DNA from: Variovorax sp. KK3
Lineage (GTDB): Bacteria > Pseudomonadota > Gammaproteobacteria > Burkholderiales > Burkholderiaceae_C
Direction of reading: 5' to 3'
NCBI RefSeq assembly: GCF_001984055.1
Contig: NZ_LYVO01000042.1
Span: 1 to 60,155 of the forward strand
Length of the DNA stretch: 60,155 bases
This document shows, piece after piece, positions 38,242 to 47,626 of this stretch. The position numbers and the translations under genes are program-made. Position 1 is the stretch's first letter. Each line of letters opens with the position of its first letter. Under the pieces are notes generated by a model. The model saw nothing but the letters and a program-made list of their open reading frames with translations, was not told the origin of the DNA and searched no databases.

Positions 38242-39138
38242 CTACGCCGGGTACTTCTTCGCGATGCGCGTCTGCAGAAAATCGAGCAGCGCCTTCAACG
38301 CGGCGCTGTTGTGGCGCCGCTGCAGGTAGGCGGCCGACAGCCATACGTCGTTGCGAACGAAGTCCTGCAGCGCGGGCACCAACTCGCCGTGGTCGATGTG
38401 CGGCTGCACCATCAGCGCAGGCAGGTACACCACGCCGAAGCCCATCATCGCCACCTGCACCAGCGGCGCGCCTTCGCTGGCATCCATGCGGCTCTTGACC
38501 GGCACGTCCAGCGGCTTGCCGTCTACCTCGAACATCCAGTGCGGATGGGTGCCGAAGCGCGAGAGCGACAGGGCATCGTGCTGCGCCAGCTCGGCGGGAT
38601 GCGTGGGCATGCCGCGCTTCTTCCAGTAGAGCGGCGAGGCGCAGACTACCATGCGGGGCTTGGCGAGCTTGCGCACGATCAGGTTGTCGTCGGTGATCGG
38701 GCCGAAGCGAAGCGCCAGGTCGATGCCTTCCTCGGCCAGATCGACCAGCTCGGCGCTCAGGTGCAGGCTGATGGTCACCTCGGGGTAGTGCCCCATGAAT
38801 TCGCCGAGCAGTCGGGGCAGGTCGCCCTGGCCCATGCCCTGCGGCGCCGAGATGCGCAGCCGGCCGGTCGGGCGGGTGGCGTGCTCCTGCAGCTCGGCCT
38901 GGGTGAGCTCGATCAGGTCCATCACGCCCTTGCTGCGCTCCAGTAGCAGGGCGCCGGCATCGGTCAGGCTGACGGAGCGGGTCGAGCGGTTGAGCAGGCG
39001 CACGCCGAAGCGGCTTTCGAGCTCCGCCACGTACTTGCTCACGCTCGCCTTCGACATGTCGAGGCGGCTGGCGGCACGCGAGAAGCTGCCGTGCGCAGCC
39101 ACCTCGCGGAAGGTCTTGATGAGGTCGAGGCTGTCCAT
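38242..39138 (-). CDS. LysR-family transcriptional regulator
   Basis: The 298-residue protein has a winged-helix N terminus (residues about 1-60: LIKTFREVAAHGSFSRAASR, then SKASVSKYVAELESRFGVRLL), a linker helix, and a periplasmic-binding-type effector domain. It belongs to the DsdC/AaeR-like LysR subgroup with the RPTGRLRISAP hinge. The effector and targets are unknown. It is convergent with the AI-2E permease gene (11-base gap) and lies downstream of ppc on the same strand with a 107-base gap. Confidence 0.93.
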   Translation of the reverse strand: MDSLDLIKTFREVAAHGSFSRAASRLDMSKASVSKYVAELESRFGVRLLNRSTRSVSLTDAGALLLERSKGVMDLIELTQAELQEHATRPTGRLRISAPQGMGQGDLPRLLGEFMGHYPEVTISLHLSAELVDLAEEGIDLALRFGPITDDNLIVRKLAKPRMVVCASPLYWKKRGMPTHPAELAQHDALSLSRFGTHPHWMFEVDGKPLDVPVKSRMDASEGAPLVQVAMMGFGVVYLPALMVQPHIDHGELVPALQDFVRNDVWLSAAYLQRRHNSAALKALLDFLQTRIAKKYPA

Positions 39139-39211
39139 GTCAGGCGCTCATTGTGCTGCGACTTCGTGGCGTGGGCGGCACTCGGCCCGGTTTCCGCTCG
39201 CCAGTGCTTCG

Positions 39212-39230
39212 AGCTCGCTAACCGCGAGCT
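39212..39230 (-). terminator. Hairpin after ppc
   Basis: AGCTCGC (39212-39218) pairs with GCGAGCT (39224-39230) around TAACC. It begins 16 bases past the stop codon of ppc. No T-run follows, so any terminator activity is likely weak. Confidence 0.35.
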
Positions 39231-39245
39231 GAAGACCCGGCCGCC

Positions 39246-42083
39246 TCAGCCCGTGTTCCGCAGCCCGGCCGCCACGCCGTTGATCGACATGTGGATGCCG
39301 CGCTGCACCCGCTCGTCGTCCTGCTGGCCGCCGCGCCAGCGGCGCATCAGCTCGACCTGCAGGTGGTGCAGCGGATCGATGTACGGGAAGCGGTGGCGAA
39401 TGGAGCGCTGCATGTCGGCATTGCCCTCGAGCCGCTGCTTGGCGCCGGTGATCAGGTTGAGCGCGTCGGAGGTGCGGTGCCATTCGGCGTCGATCATCGC
39501 GAACACCTTCTGGCGGAGCTTGCGGTCTTCCACCAGCTCGGCGTAGCGCGAGGCCAGCGCCAGGTCGCTCTTGGCCAGCACCATGTCCATGTTCGACAGC
39601 AGTGTGCTGAAGAAGGGCCACTGGGCGTACATGCGCTGCAGCAGCGCCTGCCTTTCCTTGCGGGCGGATGCGCCGCCGGCCGAGGACAGGAATTTCTCGA
39701 TAGCCGAGCCGAAGCCGTACCAGCCCGGCAGCGTGAGCCGGCACTGGCCCCAGCTGAAGCTCCACGGCACGGCGCGCAAGTCTTCGATGCTGCGATTCGG
39801 GTTGCGCGAGGACGGGCGCGAGCCGATGTTCAGCTCGGCGATCTCGCGGATCGGCGTGGCGCCGAAGAAGTAGTCGCCGAAGCCGGGTGTTTCGTACACC
39901 AGCGCGCGATAGGCGGCCATGCTGGCGGCCGACAGTTCGGCTGCCGCGGCGAGGAAGGGGGCCGGTGCAGCCTTGGCGGCCGGCAGCAGCGTGGCCTCGA
40001 GCGTGGCGGCGACCAGCGTTTCGAGATTGCGCCGGCCGATCTCGCGGTTGGCGTACTTGGAGCCGATCACCTCGCCCTGCTCGGTCAGGCGAATCTGGCC
40101 GCGCACCGTGCCCGGGGGCTGCGCGAGGATGGCCTGGTAGCTCGGGCCGCCGCCGCGCCCGACCGTGCCGCCGCGTCCGTGGAACATGCGAAGCCGGATC
40201 GGGGTCTTCTCTTTCTTGTTCAGCTCGTCGAACAGCGCCACGAGCTGCGTGCCCGCGCGATAGAGCTCCCAGTTGCTCGTGAAGATGCCGCCATCCTTGT
40301 TGCTGTCGCTGTAGCCGAGCATCACGTCCTGCTCGCCGCCCGAACGCTGCACCAGCGCCTGGATGCCGGGCAGCGCATAGAAGGCGCGCACGATGGGCGC
40401 GGCGTTGCGCAAGTCCTCGATGGTTTCGAAGAGCGGCACCACGATCAGGTCGCAGGTGGCGTTGTCGTCCAACGTGCCGCGCAGCAGCCCGACTTCTTTC
40501 TGCAGCAGCAGCGCTTCCATCAGGTCGCTCACCGTCTCGGTGTGGCTGATGATGTAGTGGCGGATCGCGGCCGCGCCGTAGCGTGCGCGGGCCGTGCGCG
40601 CGGCCTTGAAGATGGTCAGCTCGCTTTGCGTCAGCGGCGAGTACGTGGCGTCGGGCACACGCAGCGGGCGGGCCTCGTCGAGCAGGCGCAGCAGCAGCGT
40701 CTGCTTCGCCTCTTCGGGCAGCGCCGCGTAATCGGGCTCGATGCGCGCCGCGGCCAGCAGTTCGGCCACCACGGCCTCGTGCTTGTCGGAGCTCTGGCGC
40801 AGGTCCACCGTCGCAAGATGAAAACCGAACACCTCGACCGCGCGGATCAGCGGGCCGAGGCGTTGGCCGACCAGCGATGCGCCGTGCTTGTCCTGCAGCG
40901 ATTCTTCGATGGTGCGCAGGTCTGCCAGCAACTCCTGCGCATTGGGGTAGGGGTTCTGCGGCGCCACCGCGTGGCGTGCCGCCTCGCCGCCGGTCAGCTC
41001 GCGCAGCGTGGCCGCCAGGCGCGAATACATGCCGGTGAGGGCGCGGCGATAGGGCTCGTCCTGCCGATGCTCGCTGTGGTCGGGCGAGCGCTCGGCCAGG
41101 GCCTGCATCTCCACCGACACGTCGACCAGTGTGGCCGACAGCGAAAGCTCGCCGCCGAGGAAGTGGATCTCGGTCAGGTAGTAGCGCAGCGCCAGCTCGG
41201 CCTGGCGGCGCATCGCGTATTCGAGGCTCTCGGCCGTCACGTTGGGATTGCCGTCGCGGTCGCCGCCGATCCATTGGCCCATCCGCAGGAAGGGCGCGAT
41301 GTCGGACTGGCCCAGCGCCTGCTCCAGCTCGGCGTAGACGCGCGGGATTTCGCGCAGGAAGGTGGCCTCGTAGTAGCTCAGCGCGTTCTCGATCTCGTCG
41401 GCCACGGTGAGCTTCGAGAAGCGCAGCAGGCGCGTCTGCCACAGCTGCGTGACGCGAGAACGCATGCGGCGCTCGTTCTCGGCATGCGCCTGCGGCGTCA
41501 GTGCGTCCTTGGTGCCGGCGAACACCTGCTGGCGCAGCTTGATGTCGTCGCGTTCGGTCAGAAGCTGGGCGATGGCGCGCTCGGCATCGAGGATGCTTTT
41601 GCGCTGTACTTCGGTCGGGTGCGCCGTGAGCACCGGTGACACATAGCTGTGCGCCAGCGATTCCACCACCGCCGCAGGCGCGATGCCGGCCTTGCGGATG
41701 CGTGCGAGCGCCACTTCGAGGCTGCCCGCCGCGCTTTCGCCGGCGCGCTCGGCCTCGGTGCGTCGGCGGATCTGGTGGCGGTCTTCCGCCAGGTTGGCCA
41801 AGTGGCTGAAGTAGGTGAAGGCGCGAATGACGCGCACCGTTTCGGCGGCGCTCAGGCCCTTGAGCAGGTTCTTCAACGCCCGGTCGGCGGCGTGGTCGGC
41901 ATCGCGCCTGAAGGACACCGACAGCGTGCGGATCTTCTCGACCAGCGCGAAGGCTTCCTCGCCTTCCTGCTCTCGGATCACGTCGCCGAGGATGCGGCCC
42001 AGCAGGCGGATGTCGTCGATCAGCGGTTGCTCGTCGCTGTCCTTGCGCCTGGATGCAGGCGCGGAAGTGGGGCTGCTTTTCAT
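39246..42083 (-). CDS. ppc: Phosphoenolpyruvate carboxylase
   Basis: The 945-residue enzyme adds bicarbonate to phosphoenolpyruvate to give oxaloacetate, refilling the TCA cycle. The first signature is VLTAHPTEVQRKS with catalytic His155. The second is HGRGGTVGRGGGPSYQAI with the catalytic glycine loop. The C terminus ends in the conserved Asn-Thr-Gly. The ATG at 42083 follows GAGGAG and is chosen over the longer frame from 42146. It is divergent from hemC across 96 bases, an arrangement seen in related bacteria. Confidence 0.97.
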   Translation of the reverse strand: MKSSPTSAPASRRKDSDEQPLIDDIRLLGRILGDVIREQEGEEAFALVEKIRTLSVSFRRDADHAADRALKNLLKGLSAAETVRVIRAFTYFSHLANLAEDRHQIRRRTEAERAGESAAGSLEVALARIRKAGIAPAAVVESLAHSYVSPVLTAHPTEVQRKSILDAERAIAQLLTERDDIKLRQQVFAGTKDALTPQAHAENERRMRSRVTQLWQTRLLRFSKLTVADEIENALSYYEATFLREIPRVYAELEQALGQSDIAPFLRMGQWIGGDRDGNPNVTAESLEYAMRRQAELALRYYLTEIHFLGGELSLSATLVDVSVEMQALAERSPDHSEHRQDEPYRRALTGMYSRLAATLRELTGGEAARHAVAPQNPYPNAQELLADLRTIEESLQDKHGASLVGQRLGPLIRAVEVFGFHLATVDLRQSSDKHEAVVAELLAAARIEPDYAALPEEAKQTLLLRLLDEARPLRVPDATYSPLTQSELTIFKAARTARARYGAAAIRHYIISHTETVSDLMEALLLQKEVGLLRGTLDDNATCDLIVVPLFETIEDLRNAAPIVRAFYALPGIQALVQRSGGEQDVMLGYSDSNKDGGIFTSNWELYRAGTQLVALFDELNKKEKTPIRLRMFHGRGGTVGRGGGPSYQAILAQPPGTVRGQIRLTEQGEVIGSKYANREIGRRNLETLVAATLEATLLPAAKAAPAPFLAAAAELSAASMAAYRALVYETPGFGDYFFGATPIREIAELNIGSRPSSRNPNRSIEDLRAVPWSFSWGQCRLTLPGWYGFGSAIEKFLSSAGGASARKERQALLQRMYAQWPFFSTLLSNMDMVLAKSDLALASRYAELVEDRKLRQKVFAMIDAEWHRTSDALNLITGAKQRLEGNADMQRSIRHRFPYIDPLHHLQVELMRRWRGGQQDDERVQRGIHMSINGVAAGLRNTG

Positions 42084-42179
42084 TCGACGATCTCCTCGTT
42101 GTAGCCGGTCGGCGCCGACGTTGCTGCGTTGCAACAATGCTAGCATTCCCGCGACCTCCCAACGTTACGGAAACGGCCC

Positions 42180-43085
42180 TTGAGCAACATCGTGATCGCC
42201 ACGCGCGAAAGCCGCCTGGCACTGTGGCAGGCCGAGCATGTGCAATCCCTCCTGCAGCGGGCCGGGCACACGGTCGACCTGCTGGGCATGACCACCCGCG
42301 GCGACCAGATCCTCGACCGCTCCCTGTCCAAGGTCGGCGGCAAGGGCCTGTTCGTCAAGGAACTCGAATTGGCGCTCGAGGAAGGGCGCGCCGACATCGC
42401 GGTGCATTCCCTGAAAGACGTGCCGATGGACCTGCCCGAAGGTTTCGCGCTGGCCTGCGTGCTCGAGCGCGAAGACCCGCGCGACGCCCTGGTGTCGCCG
42501 CACCACGCCTCGCTCGACGCGCTGCCGCAGGGCGCGGTGGTCGGCACGTCGAGCCTGCGCCGCGTGGTGCTGCTGCGCGCGCTGCGGCCCGACCTGCGCA
42601 TCGAGCCGCTGCGCGGCAACCTCGACACCCGGCTGCGCAAGCTCGACGAAGGCCAGTACGACGCGATCGTGCTGGCCGCGGCCGGCCTCAAGCGCCTGGG
42701 CCTAGAAAGCCGCATCCGCGCCGTGTTCGAACCCGAGGCCATGCTGCCGGCGGCGGGGCAGGGCGCGCTCGGCATCGAGATCCGGTCCGGCCGTGCCGAC
42801 CTGCTGGCGCTGCTGGCGCCGCTCGCAAGCCGCCCCGACGCGCTGGCCACCGCGGCCGAGCGCGCGGTGAGCCGAGCCATGGGCGGCAGCTGCTCGATGC
42901 CATTGGCTGCGCACGCACGCTGGCAGGGCGGCGACAGCCTGCGCATCGACGCCGCCTGGGGCGACCCCGATGGCGCCGCGACGCTGGTTCGCGTGCATGC
43001 GTTGGGCGACGTGGCCGAGCCGGCGCAGGCCGCGGCGCTCGGCGAGCATGCCGCCCGGCTGCTGCAGGCCGCGGGCGCCCACTGA
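42180..43085 (+). CDS. hemC: Hydroxymethylbilane synthase (porphobilinogen deaminase)
   Basis: HemC joins four porphobilinogen units into hydroxymethylbilane for haem synthesis. The 301-residue protein has the typical SNIVIATRESRLALWQAEH start, Arg-rich substrate-binding pieces (VGTSSLRRVVLLRALRPD, LRGNLDTRLRKLDEG), and Cys238 in MGGSCSMPLAAH, which carries the dipyrromethane cofactor. The start is a TTG at 42180; no ATG is in frame near the conserved N terminus. hemD follows by one base. Confidence 0.96.
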   Translation: MSNIVIATRESRLALWQAEHVQSLLQRAGHTVDLLGMTTRGDQILDRSLSKVGGKGLFVKELELALEEGRADIAVHSLKDVPMDLPEGFALACVLEREDPRDALVSPHHASLDALPQGAVVGTSSLRRVVLLRALRPDLRIEPLRGNLDTRLRKLDEGQYDAIVLAAAGLKRLGLESRIRAVFEPEAMLPAAGQGALGIEIRSGRADLLALLAPLASRPDALATAAERAVSRAMGGSCSMPLAAHARWQGGDSLRIDAAWGDPDGAATLVRVHALGDVAEPAQAAALGEHAARLLQAAGAH

Positions 43086-43086
43086 G

Positions 43087-43866
43087 ATGCCGGCGGCACG
43101 GGTGATCGTCACCCGCCCCGTCCGTGAGGCGGCGCGCTGGATCGAACTGCTGCGCGGCGCCGGCGTGGATGCCCAGGCCTTGCCCCTGATCGAGATCGCG
43201 CCCGTGATCGACACTGCGGCCCTGGAAGACGCGCGACGCGCAGTCTCTGCTTCCGGCTATGCAGCCCTGATGTTCGTGAGCGCTGCGGCCGCAACGCATT
43301 TCTTCGAAGGCAGCGGCCCGCTCGCATCCGGCCTTCAGGCGCGCTGCTGGGCCACCGGCCCCGGCACCGTGCGTGCATTGGCGCAGGCAGGCGTGCCGCC
43401 GACATGCATCGATGCGCCGGGCGACGATGCGGCGCAGTTCGATTCGGAAGCGCTGTGGGCTCGCGTGAGTGCGCAAATTGGCGCAGGCGTGCGGGTGCTG
43501 ATCGTTCGGGGTGGCGACGCGGCGGGCCAGGCCACTGGCCGCAGCTGGCTGGCGCGCGAGGTCGCTGCGGCCGGCGGCAACTGCGACACGGTGGTGGCCT
43601 ACCGCCGCCTCGCCGCGCCGTTGGATATACCAGGGCGCGCGCTGGCCGAGCAGGGTGCACGCGGCGAGGCACTCTGGCTCTTCACCAGCTCCGAGGCCAT
43701 CGGCCATCTGCGCGACGCGCTGCCTGGCCGGGACTGGGCCGCGGCGCGGGCGATCGCCACCCACCCGCGCATTGCGGAAGCCGCGCGTGGCGCGGGTTTC
43801 GGGACGGTGCGCACCTCTTCGCCCGAGTCGGCCGCGCTGATCGCGTCGATAGAATCCTTCGCATGA
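43087..43866 (+). CDS. hemD: Uroporphyrinogen-III synthase
   Basis: The 259-residue protein has the loose HemD pattern: VIVTRPVREAARWIELLRGAG at the start, LMFVSAAAATHFF, the central VRVLIVRGGDA motif, and WLFTSSEAIGHL near the C terminus. HemD closes and inverts the D ring of hydroxymethylbilane. Sequence conservation in this family is low, so the assignment also rests on context: hemC ends one base before, and hemX overlaps the stop (ATGA). Confidence 0.94.
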   Translation: MPAARVIVTRPVREAARWIELLRGAGVDAQALPLIEIAPVIDTAALEDARRAVSASGYAALMFVSAAAATHFFEGSGPLASGLQARCWATGPGTVRALAQAGVPPTCIDAPGDDAAQFDSEALWARVSAQIGAGVRVLIVRGGDAAGQATGRSWLAREVAAAGGNCDTVVAYRRLAAPLDIPGRALAEQGARGEALWLFTSSEAIGHLRDALPGRDWAAARAIATHPRIAEAARGAGFGTVRTSSPESAALIASIESFA

Positions 43867-44939
43867 GCGACGCCTCCGTCTTGAATGAAACCGTGCAGGA
43901 TCCGGCGGTGCGCGCACCGGTGCCGGTGCCCTTGCAGGTGGCGCCGCCGCACGCAGCCCTCCTTTCGAAGATCCTGCTCGGCATCCTGGCCGGTGCCGCG
44001 CTGCTGGCGCTGGTGGCTGCACTGGTGCTCTGGCAAAAGGTCGACGGCATGCAGGAGCAGCTGGCGCGTCAGAGCGCCGATGCGATGTCGCAATCGATGG
44101 AGGCGCGCACCCTCGCACGCCAGGCGCAAGAGACCGTGCGCGACACGGCCGCGCGGCTCGCCCTCAACGAAACCCGCGTGGCCGAAGTCGCGCTGCAGCG
44201 CTCGCAGCTCGAAGAACTGATGCAGAGCCTGTCGCGCTCGCGCGACGAGAACCTGGTCGTCGACGTCGAAGCCGCGGTGCGCCTCGCCCTGCAGCAGGCG
44301 CAGGTCACGGGCAACGTGCAGCCGCTCCTGGCAGCACTCAAGGCCGGCGAACTGCGCGTCGCACGTGCCGCCCAGCCGCGGCTCGCACCGCTGCAGCGGG
44401 CCCTGCAACGCGACGCCGACCGCCTGCGTGCCGGCGCCAGCGCCGACATCGGCGAAGCGCTGCAGAAGCTCGACGACCTGGTGCGCATGGTCGACGAACT
44501 GCCGCCGCTCAATGCCGTAGCCACCCGGGGCGCCGGCCTCAACCCCTGGCAGGCCGAGCCGATTCCGGCCGATGCACCGTGGTGGCAGCGTGCCTTGCTC
44601 TCGGTGCGCAACGAGGCGCGCCAGTTGCTGCGCGTGGGGCGCATCGACCGGCCCGAGGCCGTGCTGCTGTCGCCCGACCAGACCTTCTTCCTGCGCGAGA
44701 ACCTCAAGCTGCAGTTGCTCAACGCACGTCTTGCGCTGCTGTCGCGTCAGGTGGACAGCACGCGCAGCGAGCTGGCCACCGTCTCGGCCTCGCTCAACCG
44801 CTATTTCGACCCCGCCTCGCGCCGCGTGCAGTCCGCCGCCACCTTGCTGCAGCAGCTTCAGTCGCAGATCAAGACCAGCGAGCCGCCGCGCATCGAGGAG
44901 ACGCTGGCCGCGCTCACGACGGCGGCGGCGGGGCGCTAG
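43863..44939 (+). CDS. hemX: HemX-like membrane protein of the haem operon
   Basis: The 358-residue protein has one membrane helix (about residues 37-57, LLGILAGAALLALVAALVLW). A long periplasmic coiled-coil region follows, then a conserved domain with AVRLALQQAQVTGNVQPLLAAL and PDQTFFLRENLKLQLLNARLALLSR. It is often labelled as a uroporphyrinogen C-methyltransferase because some homologues are fused to one, but no methyltransferase motif is present here. Its role in haem synthesis is undefined. It is coupled to hemD by an ATGA overlap and is followed after 13 bases by hemY. Confidence 0.92.
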   Translation: MSDASVLNETVQDPAVRAPVPVPLQVAPPHAALLSKILLGILAGAALLALVAALVLWQKVDGMQEQLARQSADAMSQSMEARTLARQAQETVRDTAARLALNETRVAEVALQRSQLEELMQSLSRSRDENLVVDVEAAVRLALQQAQVTGNVQPLLAALKAGELRVARAAQPRLAPLQRALQRDADRLRAGASADIGEALQKLDDLVRMVDELPPLNAVATRGAGLNPWQAEPIPADAPWWQRALLSVRNEARQLLRVGRIDRPEAVLLSPDQTFFLRENLKLQLLNARLALLSRQVDSTRSELATVSASLNRYFDPASRRVQSAATLLQQLQSQIKTSEPPRIEETLAALTTAAAGR

Positions 44940-44952
44940 GCAGGCGACCGGG

Positions 44953-46236
44953 ATGCGCGCTGCTTTGTGGTTCCTGGCCCTGTTCGCCATCGCGGCGGCG
45001 GTGGCGCTGTTCGCCGGCAACAACCAGGGCACCATCACCGTCTTCTGGCCGCCGTGGCGGGTCGATCTTTCGCTCAACCTCACGCTGCTGATCCTGCTCG
45101 CGGCCTTCGTCTTGATGCACGTGGCCTTGCGCGCGCTCGCGGCGCTGTTCTCGCTGCCGCGCCAGGCGCGGCAATGGCGCCTGCAGCAGAAAGAGCGCTC
45201 GGTGCATGCCGCGCTGCTCGACGCGCTGGTGCAGCTGATGGCCGGGCGCTTCGCGCGCTCGCGCAAGGCGGCGCAGGCGGCGCTTGTCCAGGAGCGCACG
45301 CTGTCCGCGCTCGACGCACAGCTGCCGCAGGCCCAGCAGATCAGGGTGCTGGCGCACCTTCTCGCCGCGGAGAGCGCCCAAGCGCTGCAAGACCGCCCGG
45401 CGCGCGATGCGCATCTTCAACAGGCGCTCAACGAAAGCGCCGAGCGGGCGGCGCTCGCCAGTCCCGAAACGCGCGAGGGCGTGCAATTGCGTGCGGCCCG
45501 CTGGGCGCTCGACGACCGCGATGCCCCGGCCGCGCTGGCACGACTCGAAGAACTGCCCCAGGGTGCGCAGCGCCGCACGCTCGCGCTGCGCCTGCGGCTC
45601 AAGGCCGCGCGCCAGGACCGGCGCACGTTGGAGGCGCTCGAGACCGCGCGGCTGCTGTCGAAGCACCGCGCCTTTTCGGACGCCGCGGCGCAGAGCATCG
45701 TGCGCGGGCTGGCTACCGAGCTGGTCACGAGCGCGCACGATTCGGCGCAGCTGCTGCGGGCCTGGGGCGAACTCGAGCCCGTCGAGCGCGAGATGCCCGA
45801 GGTCGCCATCCACGCGGCGCAGCGCATGGTGGCGCTGCGTGGCGATCTGACGCTGGCGCGTGCCTGGTTGCTGCCGGTGTGGGACCGGATGGTCGAACAG
45901 CCGCGCAGCCTGGGCGAGTCGTTGCGCGTCAGGCTGGTGCGCGCTCTCGAGGCCGGGCTCGATTCGGTGGATGCCGAATGGCTGGCGCGCATCGAAGCAG
46001 CGCAGCGCAACGACCCGCGGGACGCCAACCTGCAGTACCTGGCCGGCATGGCCTGCATGAAGCGCCAGCTTTGGGGGAAGGCGCAACAACTTCTCACGCA
46101 TGCGGGGCTGGCGTTACAAGATCCGGGCTTGCATCGACGCGCATGGCAGGCGCTGGCACAACTGGCGGAAGCTCGCGACGACACAGATCAGGCCTCTGCA
46201 GCCTGGAAGCGCGCCGCTCAGACGGAAAACCCCTAA
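44953..46236 (+). CDS. hemY: HemY-like inner-membrane protein with TPR-type repeats
   Basis: The 427-residue protein has the HemY N-terminal domain with two membrane helices (residues about 3-20 and 40-62) and the NNQGTITVFWPPWRVDLSLN segment. A long helical repeat domain (about 90-420) follows, including RFARSRKAAQAALVQ and LQYLAGMACMKRQLWGKAQQ. It is associated with haem biosynthesis genes in proteobacteria, but its molecular role is not settled; it is not the protoporphyrinogen oxidase also called HemY. It closes the hemC-D-X-Y operon. Confidence 0.93.
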   Translation: MRAALWFLALFAIAAAVALFAGNNQGTITVFWPPWRVDLSLNLTLLILLAAFVLMHVALRALAALFSLPRQARQWRLQQKERSVHAALLDALVQLMAGRFARSRKAAQAALVQERTLSALDAQLPQAQQIRVLAHLLAAESAQALQDRPARDAHLQQALNESAERAALASPETREGVQLRAARWALDDRDAPAALARLEELPQGAQRRTLALRLRLKAARQDRRTLEALETARLLSKHRAFSDAAAQSIVRGLATELVTSAHDSAQLLRAWGELEPVEREMPEVAIHAAQRMVALRGDLTLARAWLLPVWDRMVEQPRSLGESLRVRLVRALEAGLDSVDAEWLARIEAAQRNDPRDANLQYLAGMACMKRQLWGKAQQLLTHAGLALQDPGLHRRAWQALAQLAEARDDTDQASAAWKRAAQTENP

Positions 46237-46259
46237 AGAGTGGTATTCCTCTTGGCGGA

Positions 46260-46278
46260 AGCTATCTTTTTGATAGCT
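46260..46278. repeat. Short palindromic element AGCTATC-N5-GATAGCT
   Basis: AGCTATC (46260-46266), the loop TTTTT, and GATAGCT (46272-46278) form a perfect 7-bp stem. It lies 24 bases after the hemY stop. It resembles short AT-rich palindromes that I recall as frequent in comamonad intergenic DNA, but only one copy is seen here. It may be a miniature interspersed repeat, a transcription end point or both. Confidence 0.45.
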
Positions 46279-46380
46279 CGTGAGGGTCTGTTCATGCGGA
46301 TTCTGGCGTGTAGGAGCATGCTTACCCGGCATTACTTCACGCCCGATTACTCTGCCCAACGCTCTAGGCCAAGAAACAAT

Positions 46381-46409
46381 TTGGCCCCGGGCGCCATGTG
46401 CGGTACAGT
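46381..46409 (+). promoter_or_regulatory. Predicted sigma-70-type promoter of wza-wzb-wzc
   Basis: TTGGCC (46381-46386) and TACAGT (46404-46409) are spaced by 17 bases, upstream of wza. The expected transcript start near 46416 gives a leader of about 44 bases. A small inverted repeat ACAGT-CGTA-ACTGT overlaps the -10 and could be an operator. This is a prediction from consensus similarity. Confidence 0.4.
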
Positions 46410-46459
46410 CGTAACTGTTTGCAAAAGTATTCATTCAGGGTCATGACTCGGAGTTGGGT

Positions 46460-47626
46460 TTGAAACGTTTTCTCTTACATACCACTTTGCTCGCCTCGGT
46501 AGGGCTGCTGTTACAAGCGTGTGCCCCGCTGGCGCCCGGCTTCCGGTCAGCCAGCAACGATGCGGCCATCGCGGTGTCCCCTTCGGGCTTCAATACCCCG
46601 GACACCGATCCTCCGCCGCCCGGCGCGATCACGTCGATCACGCCCGAGCTGATACAGAAGCAGCGGGCTGCCGTCGGCCACAACGTTCCCGCGGAGGTGC
46701 GGGCGCTGATGGGCGAAGCGCCGGTCTACCAGATCGGCGCTGGCGACGTGGTTGGCATCGTGGTCTACGACCATCCGGAAATCGTGTTCAGCGGCATCCC
46801 GGCCACCACGGTCGCGGACCCGTCGAGCGTGTCGCCCGCACCCGGCTTCATCGTGTCGAACACGGGCCACATCAGCTTCCCCTACGTCGGGCAGCTCAAG
46901 GTCGACGGCATGACGGTGCAGGAGCTCGAAACGACGCTCGTGCGCCGTCTGTCGCGCGTGTTCAAGGATCCACAGCTCAGCGTTCGCGTGGTGGCCTTCC
47001 GGAGCAAGCGCGCCTACATCGAAGGCGACGTCCGCGCGCCGGGCCTGCTGGTCTTCACCGACATTCCGATGACGCTGGCCGAGGCGCTGAACCGCGCCGG
47101 CGGCGTGGCGCCCACCGGTGACCGGTCGAGCCTGGTGCTGACCCGCGACGGCAAGACCATCCCGCTCGACCTGATGAGCATGGCCGAAGCCGGGATCGAT
47201 CCGACCCGCATTCCGCTGAAGTCGGGCGACATGCTGATGGTGCGCAACCGCGACGAGAGCAAGGTCACCGTGATGGGCGAGGTCACCGTGCAGACGGGCG
47301 TGCTGATGCGCAACGGCCGGCTCAGCCTGAACGACGCGTTGACCGAGGTCGGCGGCATCAGCCTCACCACCGCCAACCCGCGGCAGATCTACGTGATCCG
47401 CAACGAGACGAACGGCCTGTCGATCTTCCACCTGGATGCGCGCACGCCGACCGCGATCGCCATGGCCAACGGCTTCGCCTTGAGAGCCAAGGACGTGGTG
47501 TACGTCGACCCGGTTCCGCTGGTTCAGTGGAACCGCGTGCTGAGCCTGGTGCTTCCGACCGCTGCGACCGCGACCGTCTATCGCGATCTGGGTACACGCA
47601 GTGGCGGCAGCGGAGGCGGACGATAG
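46460..47626 (+). CDS. wza: Wza-type polysaccharide export lipoprotein
   Basis: The 388-residue protein has a lipoprotein signal with LLLQAC (Cys at about residue 20). It then has a polysaccharide export domain (YQIGAGDVVGIVVYDHPE) and SLBB-type domains (RAYIEGDVRAPGLLVFTD, VTVMGEVTVQTGVLMRNG). It should form the outer-membrane channel for an exported polysaccharide. The start is a TTG at 46460: GGAG at 46450-46453 sits six bases before it, while an in-frame TTG at 46454 would leave no spacing. The stop overlaps the GTG of wzb by one base. Confidence 0.93.
   Translation: MKRFLLHTTLLASVGLLLQACAPLAPGFRSASNDAAIAVSPSGFNTPDTDPPPPGAITSITPELIQKQRAAVGHNVPAEVRALMGEAPVYQIGAGDVVGIVVYDHPEIVFSGIPATTVADPSSVSPAPGFIVSNTGHISFPYVGQLKVDGMTVQELETTLVRRLSRVFKDPQLSVRVVAFRSKRAYIEGDVRAPGLLVFTDIPMTLAEALNRAGGVAPTGDRSSLVLTRDGKTIPLDLMSMAEAGIDPTRIPLKSGDMLMVRNRDESKVTVMGEVTVQTGVLMRNGRLSLNDALTEVGGISLTTANPRQIYVIRNETNGLSIFHLDARTPTAIAMANGFALRAKDVVYVDPVPLVQWNRVLSLVLPTAATATVYRDLGTRSGGSGGGR

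Noticed and set aside
44572..44952. An N-terminal extension of hemY back to 44572
   Set aside because: The extension overlaps hemX in another frame and is Cys/Arg/Ser-rich. The hydrophobic HemY start lies at the ATG at 44953.
46114..46434. A 106-codon minus-strand frame in the hemY-wza gap
   Set aside because: It overlaps the 3' end of hemY antisense and covers the predicted wza promoter, and it has no recognisable protein features.
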